A stretch of 64,000 nucleotides of DNA. It comes from Armatimonadota bacterium. GTDB lineage: Bacteria; Sysuimicrobiota; Sysuimicrobiia; Sysuimicrobiales; Sysuimicrobiaceae. The notes beneath the pieces were generated by a model. It searched no databases. It was not told the DNA's origin and saw nothing but the letters and a program-made list of their open reading frames with translations. Where the stretch lies: NCBI GenBank assembly GCA_031432545.1, contig JAVKGX010000001.1, forward strand, positions 663,674 through 727,673, in the 5' to 3' direction. Positions 9,070 through 17,276 of this stretch are shown here, piece by piece (the stretch's first letter is position 1; every line of letters begins with the position of its first letter). Position numbers and translations under genes: made by a program.

Positions 9070-9978
9070 GTGGCGGAGGCGTCCGTCCGAGCGCTGCGCG
9101 AGGCCTGCCGCGACGTGCGGCTCGGGGAGGTGCTGGCACGGCACGTCTCCTTCCGGATCGGGGGTCCGGCCGACGTGCTCGTCGTGCCCCGGTCCCTGGA
9201 CGAACTCCGCACCGTCCTACGCGTGCTGTACGCGACGCAGGAGCCCTTCGTGGTCCTCGGCCGGGGATCCAACGTGCTGGTCTCCGACCGCGGTGTGCGC
9301 GGCGTCGTGGTGAAGGTCGGACACGGAGTGGACCGCGTGCGCTGGGACGGGGTGCGCGTGGTTGCCGAAGCCGGCACCGGCCTGCCGCGCCTGGCGCTCC
9401 GTGCGGCCGACCGCGGGCTCGCCGGATTGGAGTTCGCCGCCGGCATCCCCGCGTCCGTCGGTGGGGCTGCAGCGATGAACGCCGGCGCCCACGGGCACAG
9501 CATGGAAGAGGTGATCCGTTCGGTCCGCGTCTTCGGACCGAACGGAGAACGCACCTGGACGTCCGCCGAGATGGAGTTCGCCTATCGGACCAGCCGGCTG
9601 CAGCGTGACCGTGCGGTTGCGCTCGAGGTCGAACTGGAACTCCGGCCGGACGATGCTGCCTCGGTCCGGTCGCGCATGGAGGCGTGGTTGCGGCAGCGCG
9701 CCGCGACGCAGCCGATCGGCCCGCCGTCTTCCGGTTGCATCTTCCGCAACCCGCCCGGCGACGCCGCCGGCCGCCTGATCGATCTGGCCGGCGCCAAGGG
9801 CATGGCCTCGGGTGGCGTGCGCGTGTCTGAGGTGCACGCCAACTACATGGTCAATGCGGGCGGGGGGCGTGCGGAGGACGTCCTGCGCCTGGTGGGCCGG
9901 GTCCGGGAGAGGGTGAGATCGCAGTTCGGCGTCGAACTGGAGCTGGAGGTCAAGTTGGTGGGCGACTTCGGAGACTAG
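9070..9978 (+). CDS. murB: UDP-N-acetylenolpyruvoylglucosamine reductase
   Basis: FAD-dependent reductase making UDP-MurNAc. I chose the GTG at 9070, giving 302 residues starting VAEASVRALRE, because it follows a G-rich stretch just after the murC stop. Visible features are HVSFRIGGPADVLVVP, the FAD-binding LGRGSNVLVSD, AGIPASVGGAAAMNAGAHG, the YRTSRLQ segment, the catalytic SGCIFRNP serine motif, and the terminal Glu in VSEVHANYMVN. This matches the type I/II short MurB layout. Its place between murC and ftsQ is typical of Gram-positive-like dcw clusters. Confidence 0.95.
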   Translation: MAEASVRALREACRDVRLGEVLARHVSFRIGGPADVLVVPRSLDELRTVLRVLYATQEPFVVLGRGSNVLVSDRGVRGVVVKVGHGVDRVRWDGVRVVAEAGTGLPRLALRAADRGLAGLEFAAGIPASVGGAAAMNAGAHGHSMEEVIRSVRVFGPNGERTWTSAEMEFAYRTSRLQRDRAVALEVELELRPDDAASVRSRMEAWLRQRAATQPIGPPSSGCIFRNPPGDAAGRLIDLAGAKGMASGGVRVSEVHANYMVNAGGGRAEDVLRLVGRVRERVRSQFGVELELEVKLVGDFGD

Positions 9979-9979
9979 C

Positions 9980-10759
9980 ATGCGACGCAGCGCAAGCGCT
10001 TTCGATCCGTCCGACGCCCGCCGCGACGCCCGACTGTCCGCGCTGCGTGCCCCGCGGACGTTCCGCACGCTGCGGTTTGCCGTCGCGATGTGTTTTGTAG
10101 CGGCGGTGTTTTCGTTGCCGGCCTCCGGTGCCTTCACGCTGCGGGAGGTCACGGTGGCCGGCAACCGGACGCTGTCCGAGGCCGAGGTGATCCGGCGCAG
10201 CGGGCTGCGGCCCGGCCGGCCTCTGCGGGCTGCGGACGCAGAGCGGGCGGCCGCGGCGGTGCGGTCGATCCCGCAGGTCCGCAGTGCCGCGGTCCACATC
10301 GCCTGGCCGCACCGCGCGGTCGTCACGGTCACGGAGAGGTCACCCCTGCTTGCCCTGAGCGGGTCGGGGGGCGTGCTGGTGCTGGACGAAGGCGGCGTGC
10401 CGTTCCGACGGCAGGCCCACCCGGACGGACTGGTGCCGTTGACGGTTGGCCTGCCGCTTCCGTGGGTCCGGCTCGGTGAGCCCGTGCCTCATCGCGGCGT
10501 CCGGGAGGTGGCCGCCGCGTTCGCTTCCCTCGATGCCGCACAGCGTTCGCGGATCTCGTCGATGCAGATCGACGTGCACGGCGACCTGGTCGTTCAGACG
10601 GCATCGGGGGTCACCTTGCGGGTGGGCGAACCCGCCGAGCTGGGCGGCAGGATGCGGTTGGCCGAGGAGATCCTTCGCGCGCTGGCCGACCGCGGGATCG
10701 TGGCCCGCGAACTGGACCTGCGGTTCGGCGAGAAGGTGGTGGTCCGACCGGAACCGTAA
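9980..10759 (+). CDS. ftsQ: cell division protein FtsQ/DivIB
   Basis: Bitopic division protein of the FtsQBL/DivIB complex. The 259-residue protein has a basic cytoplasmic N-terminus of about 30 residues, one membrane helix near residues 33-50, then a POTRA domain starting FTLREVTVAGNRTLSE followed by the FtsQ/DivIB beta domain. The start ATG is one base after the murB stop. The sequence is poorly conserved, as usual for FtsQ, so the call rests on POTRA plus position before ftsA and ftsZ. Confidence 0.9.
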   Translation: MRRSASAFDPSDARRDARLSALRAPRTFRTLRFAVAMCFVAAVFSLPASGAFTLREVTVAGNRTLSEAEVIRRSGLRPGRPLRAADAERAAAAVRSIPQVRSAAVHIAWPHRAVVTVTERSPLLALSGSGGVLVLDEGGVPFRRQAHPDGLVPLTVGLPLPWVRLGEPVPHRGVREVAAAFASLDAAQRSRISSMQIDVHGDLVVQTASGVTLRVGEPAELGGRMRLAEEILRALADRGIVARELDLRFGEKVVVRPEP

Positions 10760-10767
10760 CGGCCAGA

Positions 10768-10870
10768 GGGCACGGCTCAGCTGCCCGTGCCCCCAGACGT
10801 ACTCAAGCAGGAGTCGCCGCGGTGCCGTGGAATAGTTCGTGGAAGCAAATGCCCATTTCGTTGCACGAAC
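10768..10870 (+). promoter_or_regulatory. hairpin and inverted repeat in the ftsQ-ftsA gap
   Basis: The 227-base gap between ftsQ and ftsA is the only large gap in the dcw cluster. It holds an 8-bp perfect stem (GGGCACGG at 10768-10775 with CCGTGCCC at 10785-10792) without a T-run. Further on is a 7-bp inverted repeat, GTTCGTG at 10835-10841 with CACGAAC at 10864-10870. These could be an RNA processing or attenuation site and an operator that set ftsAZ expression apart from the mur genes. No clear -35/-10 pair is visible, so function is inference. Confidence 0.4.
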
Positions 10871-10986
10871 CTCTCGATCCGGGAGGCGGTCTCCTGCAGG
10901 TGTGAGCCGACCGGCTCGGTGACCGGCACCGCCGGGACCGGGGGGTCGTCCCGTGCAGGGCGCGGGTGTAGCCGGGAGGACGCGCT

Positions 10987-12231
10987 TTGACCAAACGGAA
11001 CGCCCTGGTGGGGTTGGACATCGGCACCACGAAGGTCTGTGCGATCGTCGCTGAGGCCGACTCCGACGGCGAGGTGCACATCGCCGGGGTGGGCACGGTT
11101 CCCTCTTTGGGTCTACGCCGCGGTGTGGTCACCGACCTGGACGCGACGACGCGTGCGATCGAAGAGGCGGTCGAGCGCGCCGAGCGCATGTCGGGCTACC
11201 AGGCGCGGTCGGCGTACGTCGCCGTCTCCGGTGAGCACATCGCCTCCCAGAACAGCCGCGGTGTCGTCGCGGTGTCCCGCTCGGACCGCGAGATCGCCCC
11301 AGCCGACGTCGAACGAGTCATCGAGGCTGCGCGCATCGCCGCGATCCCCGCGTCCGACCGCGAGATCATCCACATGCTGCCGCGCGACTTCGTCGTCGAC
11401 GGGCAGGGTGGTGTGCGCAACCCAGTGGGCATGTACGGGACGCGCCTGGAGGTGGAGGCGCACATCGTCACCGGCGCCAGCACGCTGCTGGCCAACCTGG
11501 TGAAGTGCGTGCACCGCGCCGGGCTTGAAGTCGAAGAGATGGTCCTGGAGCCCCTGGCCTCGGCCGAAGCCGTGCTGTCGGCTGCCGAGCGGGACCTGGG
11601 CGTCGTGCTGTGCGACATCGGCGGCGGAACGACGAGCATCGGCGTCTTCTCCGGCGGCGGCCTGGTACATACCGTTGTGCTGCCGCTGGGGGGCAACCAC
11701 ATCACCCACGACATCGCCTTCGGGTTGCGGACCGCGGTCGGCGAGGCGGAAAAGCTCAAGGTGCGCTACGGTGCGGCTGCCTCGTACATGGCGGCCGAGG
11801 GCGAACTGATCGAAGTTCTGATGGTGGGCGGGCAGGAGCCGAAGGTGCTGCCCCGGCGTCACCTATGCGAGATCGTCCAACCCCGCGTGGAGGAGATTTT
11901 GGCGATGGTCCAACTCCACGTCGGCCGGCCGGAGTTCGCACGCCGCATCCCCGCGGGGGTGGTGCTGACCGGCGGGACGGCGTTGCTGCGCGGCATCGCG
12001 GAGGTCGCGGGCGAACGGCTGGGGCTGCCGGCGCGCGTCGGCTACCCGGTGAACATCGCGGGATTGACCGACACGGTCAACAGCCCCGCGTTTGCGACCG
12101 CGGTCGGGCTGGTCGTCCACGCGGCCAGCGGGTCGGGCCACAGCCGGAGGGTGCGCGAGCGCAACGGTTCGATGGACGGAGTCTGGGCGCGGCTGCGATC
12201 GTGGGTCCGCAGCGCGCTCCAAGGAGAGTGA
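10987..12231 (+). CDS. ftsA: cell division actin-like ATPase FtsA
   Basis: Actin-family protein that tethers FtsZ to the membrane. The 414-residue product starts at TTG 10987 after gggagga. It shows the phosphate-1 loop [14 protein letters not shown] at the N-terminus, the SHS2/1C insertion ([16 protein letters not shown]), phosphate-2 [10 protein letters not shown]-type sequence (residues about 205-213), the adenosine motif [11 protein letters not shown], and a basic amphipathic C-terminus ([13 protein letters not shown]) suitable as membrane anchor. ftsZ follows after 14 bases. Confidence 0.95.
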   Translation: MTKRNALVGLDIGTTKVCAIVAEADSDGEVHIAGVGTVPSLGLRRGVVTDLDATTRAIEEAVERAERMSGYQARSAYVAVSGEHIASQNSRGVVAVSRSDREIAPADVERVIEAARIAAIPASDREIIHMLPRDFVVDGQGGVRNPVGMYGTRLEVEAHIVTGASTLLANLVKCVHRAGLEVEEMVLEPLASAEAVLSAAERDLGVVLCDIGGGTTSIGVFSGGGLVHTVVLPLGGNHITHDIAFGLRTAVGEAEKLKVRYGAAASYMAAEGELIEVLMVGGQEPKVLPRRHLCEIVQPRVEEILAMVQLHVGRPEFARRIPAGVVLTGGTALLRGIAEVAGERLGLPARVGYPVNIAGLTDTVNSPAFATAVGLVVHAASGSGHSRRVRERNGSMDGVWARLRSWVRSALQGE

Positions 12232-12245
12232 TGAGGAGGTCTGCC

Positions 12246-13337
12246 ATGGCCAATCTCGACCGCGACCTGCGCCGGTTCGCCTCCATCAAGGTCGTCGGGG
12301 TCGGTGGGGGCGGCAGCAACGCCGTCAACCGGATGATCAGCGCGGGGCTGCGCGGGGTGGAGTTCATCGCCATCAACACCGACATCCAGGCGCTCGCCCT
12401 GTCGCAGGCCGAACGGAAGATCCACATCGGCGCTAAGCTTACGCGCGGGCTGGGCGCCGGCGGTGATCCCCAGATCGGACGCCAGGCTGCCGAGGAGACC
12501 CGCGACGAGCTGGCCGACACGCTCGAGGGCGCCGACATGGTCTTCGTCACTGCGGGCATGGGGGGCGGGACCGGTACGGGCGGAGCGCCGGTCGTGGCGC
12601 GGATCGCCCGAGAACTCGGCGCGCTGGTGATCGGCGTGGTCACCAAGCCGTTTGCGTTCGAGGGGCGGCGCCGGGCCGCGACCGCCGAGGACGGCATCCG
12701 CGAACTCAAGGAGCAGGTCAACACGCTGATCACCATCCCCAACGATCGGCTGCTGAACATCATCGACGCGAAGGTGAGCATGATCGAGGCGTTTCGCGTC
12801 GCCGACGACGTCCTGCGCCAGGGTGTGCAGGGCATCGCCGACCTCATCACGGTCCCGGGGCTGATCAACTTGGACTTCGCCGACGTGCGCGCGGTGATGG
12901 CGGAGGCAGGCTCGGCGCTGATCGGCATCGGGGTGGCCTCCGGCGAGGACCGCGCGGTTCGGGCCGCGCGCACCGCGATCAGCAGCCCGCTGCTGGAGAC
13001 GTCCATGGAGGGTGCACGCGGCGTGCTCCTCAACGTCACCGGGGGCGTGGACCTGGGTCTCATGGAAGTCAACGACGCGGCCAGGATCATCGCCGAAGCC
13101 GCCGACCCCGACGCGAACATCATCTTCGGTGCGGTGATCGACGACGGCATGTCCGACGACGTGCGCATCACCGTCATCGCGACCGGCTTCGAAGCCGCCC
13201 GGGCCGGGAAGGTGGTCGATGGAGAGGCGGCCGCCGTCGCGCCGACGCGCGTCCCCCCCGCTCCGGGACCGGCCGATGACCAGCCGCGCATGTTGATCGA
13301 CGACTTGGACATCCCCGCGTTCTTGCGCAAGCGGTAG
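12246..13337 (+). CDS. ftsZ: cell division GTPase FtsZ
   Basis: Tubulin-like GTPase forming the Z ring. The 363-residue product has [13 protein letters not shown], the tubulin signature [10 protein letters not shown] near residue 106, the NDRLL motif and T7-loop region [12 protein letters not shown] proline-rich linker leads to the C-terminal conserved peptide [12 protein letters not shown] that binds FtsA/SepF. I chose ATG 12246 because gaggaggt lies 5 bases upstream; an in-frame ATG at 12231 overlapping the ftsA stop is a weaker alternative. Confidence 0.98.
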   Translation: MANLDRDLRRFASIKVVGVGGGGSNAVNRMISAGLRGVEFIAINTDIQALALSQAERKIHIGAKLTRGLGAGGDPQIGRQAAEETRDELADTLEGADMVFVTAGMGGGTGTGGAPVVARIARELGALVIGVVTKPFAFEGRRRAATAEDGIRELKEQVNTLITIPNDRLLNIIDAKVSMIEAFRVADDVLRQGVQGIADLITVPGLINLDFADVRAVMAEAGSALIGIGVASGEDRAVRAARTAISSPLLETSMEGARGVLLNVTGGVDLGLMEVNDAARIIAEAADPDANIIFGAVIDDGMSDDVRITVIATGFEAARAGKVVDGEAAAVAPTRVPPAPGPADDQPRMLIDDLDIPAFLRKR

Positions 13338-13347
13338 CGCAGGCGGC

Positions 13348-13353
13348 TACAAT
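13348..13353 (+). promoter_or_regulatory. -10 element before the M50 protease gene
   Basis: TACAAT lies just after the ftsZ stop and about 40 bases before the protease start, with ggcctccgggaggacc between. A TTGCGC at 13323-13328 could be a -35 but at 19-base spacing. It suggests that the protease gene has its own promoter beyond the dcw operon. Confidence 0.45.
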
Positions 13354-13395
13354 GGTGCAGGGCCTCCGGGAGGACCGGGGGCCCGATGCTTGCCC

Positions 13396-14547
13396 ATGGA
13401 ACCGGGACCCGCCGCCTTCCACCACCTCGAAGCGCTCGTCCGCCGACACTTCGGCGTCCAGCAGGCCTGGGTAGAAGACGGCGTGCCGGTGTTCGCCGTA
13501 GCCGCAGAACTCGACCTCGACGTGCGCTTTGCGGCGCTGCGACAGGATCTGTTGCCCCTGGGCGCGCTGCCGTTGCTGCGCCGTTCGGGCGATCGACTGC
13601 TGCTGTCGGTGGTTCCGCGCGCCGGGCGGATCCGCGGCAACGGGTGGGTGAACGTCGCGCTGTTCGCCGCTACGGTCGTCACCACGTTCCTGACCGGCTA
13701 CATCGGGTCGCAGCGCTTCCTGTCGGTCCTCCAGCAGGTCCCCGATGCGGTGATCCGCGCCGGCTACTGGCCCAACCCCCTCGTCGATGGGATCGCCTTC
13801 AGCTTGGGGCTGCTCGGCATCCTCCTCGTTCACGAGCTGGGCCACAAGGCCGCCGCACGCGCCCACGGGATCGACGCCAGCTGGCCGTACTTCATCCCAT
13901 TCCCCCCGGTGGTGTTGGGGGCGCTGTCCATCGGCACGATGGGCGCGGTGATCCTCACGAAAGAGCCGGCACCCGACCGCGACGGGCTGTTCGACCTGGG
14001 TGCGTCCGGGCCCCTGGCGGGGCTGGTCGTCGCGATCCCGTTGCTGCTCATCGGGGTGGGCCGGACGGTCGTGCTGGACCTGGAGGCGCTGCGGCCGTAT
14101 CTGGCCGGGCTGCCGACGTTCTTCTTCCCGTGGTCGGTGAGCCGGCTGCTCGCGTTGCGGTTCGGTGATGCGCCCGACGTGGTCTTCTACACGGATCCGC
14201 TGACCGACGCGGCGATGATCGGATTGTTCGTGACCGGGATCAACCTGCTGCCGGCCAGCATGCTCGACGGCGGGCACGTCGTCCGAGCGCTGCTCAGCCC
14301 GCGCTGGCACCGCGCCACGTCGTACGCCGCGGTCGTACTGCTGGCGCTGATGGGGTTGCTGCCGATGGCCCTACTGCTGCTCGTTTTGCTGTCGCGCCCG
14401 CATCCCGGGCCAGCCAACGACGTCTCCCCGCCGTCGCGGTCGCGGGCGCTGATCGGTCTGCTGCTCTTGGTCGTCTTCGTGGCCGCGCTGCCGCTGGACA
14501 ACCTCTTCTTGCTCCCCCGGTTGCTGCTGGGGCTGCTTTGGCCTTGA
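13396..14547 (+). CDS. site-2-protease-type M50 membrane metalloprotease
   Basis: Polytopic zinc protease of 383 residues. The first 80 residues form a soluble domain. Membrane helices follow, with HELGH near residue 146 as the zinc/catalytic site. The third zinc ligand lies in the C-terminal motif NLLPASMLDGGHV near residue 285. The layout resembles the bacterial/plant EGY-like and archaeal S2P relatives that cleave within membranes; the substrate is unknown. Start at ATG 13396; a TTG two codons earlier is possible. It overlaps the following ABC ATPase gene, which may mean co-transcription. Confidence 0.85.
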   Translation: MEPGPAAFHHLEALVRRHFGVQQAWVEDGVPVFAVAAELDLDVRFAALRQDLLPLGALPLLRRSGDRLLLSVVPRAGRIRGNGWVNVALFAATVVTTFLTGYIGSQRFLSVLQQVPDAVIRAGYWPNPLVDGIAFSLGLLGILLVHELGHKAAARAHGIDASWPYFIPFPPVVLGALSIGTMGAVILTKEPAPDRDGLFDLGASGPLAGLVVAIPLLLIGVGRTVVLDLEALRPYLAGLPTFFFPWSVSRLLALRFGDAPDVVFYTDPLTDAAMIGLFVTGINLLPASMLDGGHVVRALLSPRWHRATSYAAVVLLALMGLLPMALLLLVLLSRPHPGPANDVSPPSRSRALIGLLLLVVFVAALPLDNLFLLPRLLLGLLWP

Positions 14548-15314
14548 CGCCGGACCCACCTCACCCGGCCGCGGTGCGCGTGCGCGATCTGCACAAGCGC
14601 TTCGGTACCCTCGCGGCCCTACGGGGGCTGTCGTTCGAGGCGCTGCCCGGAGAGGTCCTCGGGCTGCTGGGGCCCAACGGCGCGGGCAAGACGACCACCA
14701 TGCGCATCCTCGCGACCTTGCTGCGGCCTACGGCCGGGCGGGCGGAGGTGTGCGGCTACGACGTGGTGCGCGACCCGCACAGGGTGCGCAGCGCGATCGG
14801 ACTGCTGCCGGAGAATGCCGGGCTGTACGGCCGTCTGACGGCGCGCGAGGTCCTCCGCTACCACGGCGCGCTGTACGGCCTGCCGGATCGGACGCTGCGT
14901 GACCGTGTGGACCGCCTGGTCGAACTGCTCGATCTCGCAGGGTTCATCGACCGCCGCACGGAGTCGTTCTCCAAGGGGATGAGACAGAGGGTGTGCCTGG
15001 CGCGCGCGCTGGTCCACGACCCGGACGTGCTGATCCTGGACGAGCCCACCGCCGGCCTGGACGTCACGGCCGCCCGCGCGGTTCGGGATGCGATCCGCCG
15101 CCTGGCCGCCGAGGGCCGCTGCGTGGTCGTGAGCACGCACCTGATGGTCGAGGCCGAGAGGCTGTGCGATCGCGTCGCGATCGTCCAAGAGGGCCGTATC
15201 CGCGCCGTGGGCACCCTCGACGATCTGCAGTCGGCTGCGGACACGGGTCTGGAGGACGTCTTCTTGCGGCTCACGCAGCGGTCCCCGGAGGGACATCGGC
15301 ATGCGGACCCCTAG
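14544..15314 (+). CDS. ABC transporter ATP-binding protein, NatA-like
   Basis: Cytoplasmic ATPase of an exporter with the permease encoded next. About 256 residues carry Walker A GPNGAGKTTTMRIL, signature SKGMRQRVCLARAL (a variant of LSGGQ), Walker B VLILDEPTAGLD, and the switch histidine in VVSTHLMVEAE. I prefer TTG 14544, which overlaps the upstream stop by four bases; TTG 14538 is equally open. The SKGMRQR signature and the partner permease match the NatAB sodium or drug-type export group. Confidence 0.88.
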   Translation: MTPDPPHPAAVRVRDLHKRFGTLAALRGLSFEALPGEVLGLLGPNGAGKTTTMRILATLLRPTAGRAEVCGYDVVRDPHRVRSAIGLLPENAGLYGRLTAREVLRYHGALYGLPDRTLRDRVDRLVELLDLAGFIDRRTESFSKGMRQRVCLARALVHDPDVLILDEPTAGLDVTAARAVRDAIRRLAAEGRCVVVSTHLMVEAERLCDRVAIVQEGRIRAVGTLDDLQSAADTGLEDVFLRLTQRSPEGHRHADP

Positions 15315-16509
15315 TGCGGCGCGTCCTCGCCAGCGTGGATTGCACGCGGCACGGACCGTTGCGGCCAAGGAGGTCACCGACGTCGTCAGGGACCGGCGCG
15401 CACTGATCCTGGGAGTCGTGCTGCCGGCCCTGGTGGTGCCGGCGATCTCCCTGGTCCTGCCGATACTGACCGCGCGGCGTGCTGCCGAGCCTGCGGCCGT
15501 AGCCGTCGTCGGAGCCGAGCGTGCCCCTGAGCTGATCGAGACCGCCCGCTCGGCCGGTCTCGTCCGCGTCGTCCCCGTCGCCGATCCCGACCTGGCGCTG
15601 CAACAGGGGCAGGTCGCCGCCATCCTGGAAATCCCCACCGACTTCGCACGGCGGCTTCGGGCCGGGCAGGCGTACGTCGTGCTGCGCTACAACGCCGCCG
15701 AGCAGGCCGGCGAAGAGGCACGGGCCAAGGTCCTGCAAGCGGTCGCCAGACACTCGGTGGACATCATCGATCAGCGGCTGCGCGAGCGGGGCCTGGACCG
15801 CCGCCTGCTCACCCCGATCGAGGTCCGCGAGGAGTTGGTTGCGGCGCAGCAACGGGGCAACCTGTTTGTGGCCATCCTCCTGCCCCTGATCGTCGCGCTG
15901 TGGGCGTTCGGAGGTGGCCTGCATGTCGCTGCGGATCTCGGCGCCGGGGAGAAGGAAAGGGGCACGCTCGAAGGGTTGCTCGTCGCACCCGTGGACCGTT
16001 GGGCGCTGGCAGCGGGCAAGGTGGCCGCAGCGACCGCGATGGCGTGGGTGAGCGTCGCCGTCGCGGCGACGTCGCAGTACCTAGTCTTGGCCTTCGGCCC
16101 GGCGTCCGTCGCCGACCTGTTCGGCCGTCCCTCCTTGACCGCGCCGCTGTTGGCCGTGCTGGCGGGCGTGGGTGGGTTGCTCGCGGTGGCCTTCGCGGCG
16201 GTGCTGCTGTGCGTCAGCCTGTTTGCCCGCTCCATGCGGGAGGCCAACCAGTACGCGATGCCCCTGATGCTGCTCGTGATGCTCTCCGCCTTCGCCACCC
16301 CCGCCCTGGAGGACTGGGCGCGCACCACCGCAGCCGCTTACGCCGTGCCCGTGGTGAACGCGGTGCTGGTCCTGCGGGCGGCTCTGGCGGGCCGCTACGA
16401 CCTGGGCGCGCTGGCGCTGACCTCGGCCAGCCTGGCCGCCTGCGCCGCGCTCGGGGTCGCCGTGGCCGCCTGGCTGGTTTCGCGCGAGTCGGTGGTCCTG
16501 CGCAGCTGA
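15301..16509 (+). CDS. ABC-2 type permease, NatB-like
   Basis: Membrane partner of the preceding ATPase, overlapping it by 14 bases. The 402-residue protein has one N-terminal helix (ILGVVLPALVVPAISLVLP) and a large extracytoplasmic domain to about residue 175. Five or six helices follow, starting at LFVAILLPLIVALWAFGG. GAGEKERGTLEGLL between helices is the usual ABC-2 coupling motif. NatB pumps Na+ in Bacillus, but relatives handle other cargo, so substrate is open. Confidence 0.85.
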   Translation: MRTPSAARPRQRGLHAARTVAAKEVTDVVRDRRALILGVVLPALVVPAISLVLPILTARRAAEPAAVAVVGAERAPELIETARSAGLVRVVPVADPDLALQQGQVAAILEIPTDFARRLRAGQAYVVLRYNAAEQAGEEARAKVLQAVARHSVDIIDQRLRERGLDRRLLTPIEVREELVAAQQRGNLFVAILLPLIVALWAFGGGLHVAADLGAGEKERGTLEGLLVAPVDRWALAAGKVAAATAMAWVSVAVAATSQYLVLAFGPASVADLFGRPSLTAPLLAVLAGVGGLLAVAFAAVLLCVSLFARSMREANQYAMPLMLLVMLSAFATPALEDWARTTAAAYAVPVVNAVLVLRAALAGRYDLGALALTSASLAACAALGVAVAAWLVSRESVVLRS

Positions 16510-16595
16510 GCCGCGAACGGGGCCGAAAACACGAGCGCCGCCGCCTCCGCTGGCCCGCCCGCCTCTCCACCGGGGCTCAGCACGGCCGGGGCGGA

Positions 16596-16633
16596 TTGAC
16601 CCGCCGCTGAGACCCGCCCACAATATGTTGTGC
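16596..16633 (+). promoter_or_regulatory. nrdR-nrdJ promoter overlapped by an NrdR box
   Basis: TTGACC at 16596-16601 is followed 17 bases later by CACAAT (16619-16624), a plausible sigma-70 promoter. The 16-mer ccacaatatgttgtgc at 16618-16633 matches the known NrdR-box core (C-w-A-t-A-T-a-T-w-G) except one position and covers the -10. NrdR binding there would block transcription, so the operon is probably autoregulated. The second box often found about one turn-set downstream is not clear here; the stretch near 16654-16663 is at best degenerate. Confidence 0.75.
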
Positions 16634-16717
16634 TGTCGGCAGGAGTCTGCAACCAGATCTAGAAAGAGAGAAGGCCAGCGCCAACGGCCGTCGGAGAGCC
16701 CGAAAGGAATCCAGCGG

Positions 16718-17251
16718 ATGCGCTGCCCGTACTGCGGAAGTGAGGACAGCCGGGTCCTGGACTCCCGGCCGGTCGAAGGCGGCAGCTCGATCCGCCGCCG
16801 CCGTGAGTGTGTGTCGTGCGCCAGGCGGTTTACGACCTACGAGCGCGTGGACGTGGCGCCCCTCGCGGTTCTCAAGCGGGACGGTCGTCGCGAACCCTTC
16901 GACCGCAACAAGATCCTGGCCGGCCTGATGCGGGCACGGGGCAAACGCCCCATCGCCACCGAGACGCTGGAGGAACTGGCGGCCGAGGTGGAGCGCACGA
17001 TCCGCCACCGGGGGGAGGCCGAAGTGTCGTCGGCGCTGATCGGCGAGCTGGTGATGGACAGACTGCGGCTGGTCGACGACGTCGCCTTCGTGCGGTTCGC
17101 CTCGGAGTACCGGCGCTTCGCAGACGCCGACAGCATCGTCGAGGAGGTCGAGCGGTTGCGTGCGCGCAGGGAACGCGAGGAGCGGCTGCGGCGCCAGGTG
17201 CCGCTGCTGCCGCTGGCTGAGGCGAAGGCCAAGATCAACGGGCGCCACTAG
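16718..17251 (+). CDS. nrdR: ribonucleotide reductase repressor NrdR
   Basis: Zinc-finger, ATP-cone repressor that senses ATP/dATP and controls nrd genes. The 177-residue product opens with MRCPYCGSEDSRVLDSR. Its zinc ribbon pairs CPYC with CVSC, followed by RRFTTYE, and the ATP cone starts near residue 49 (VLKRDGRREPFDRNKI). It lies directly upstream of the gene it should regulate and behind an NrdR box. The C-terminal tail after residue 145 is charged and longer than in many homologues. Confidence 0.96.
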   Translation: MRCPYCGSEDSRVLDSRPVEGGSSIRRRRECVSCARRFTTYERVDVAPLAVLKRDGRREPFDRNKILAGLMRARGKRPIATETLEELAAEVERTIRHRGEAEVSSALIGELVMDRLRLVDDVAFVRFASEYRRFADADSIVEEVERLRARREREERLRRQVPLLPLAEAKAKINGRH

Positions 17252-17276
17252 CGATTCTCGCCACGGAGGTCTTAGG

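Noticed and set aside
10849-10905. 18-codon ORF (MPISLHEPLDPGGGLLQV) before ftsA
   Set aside because: Too short, without a convincing ribosome site or homology. Not called as a leader peptide.
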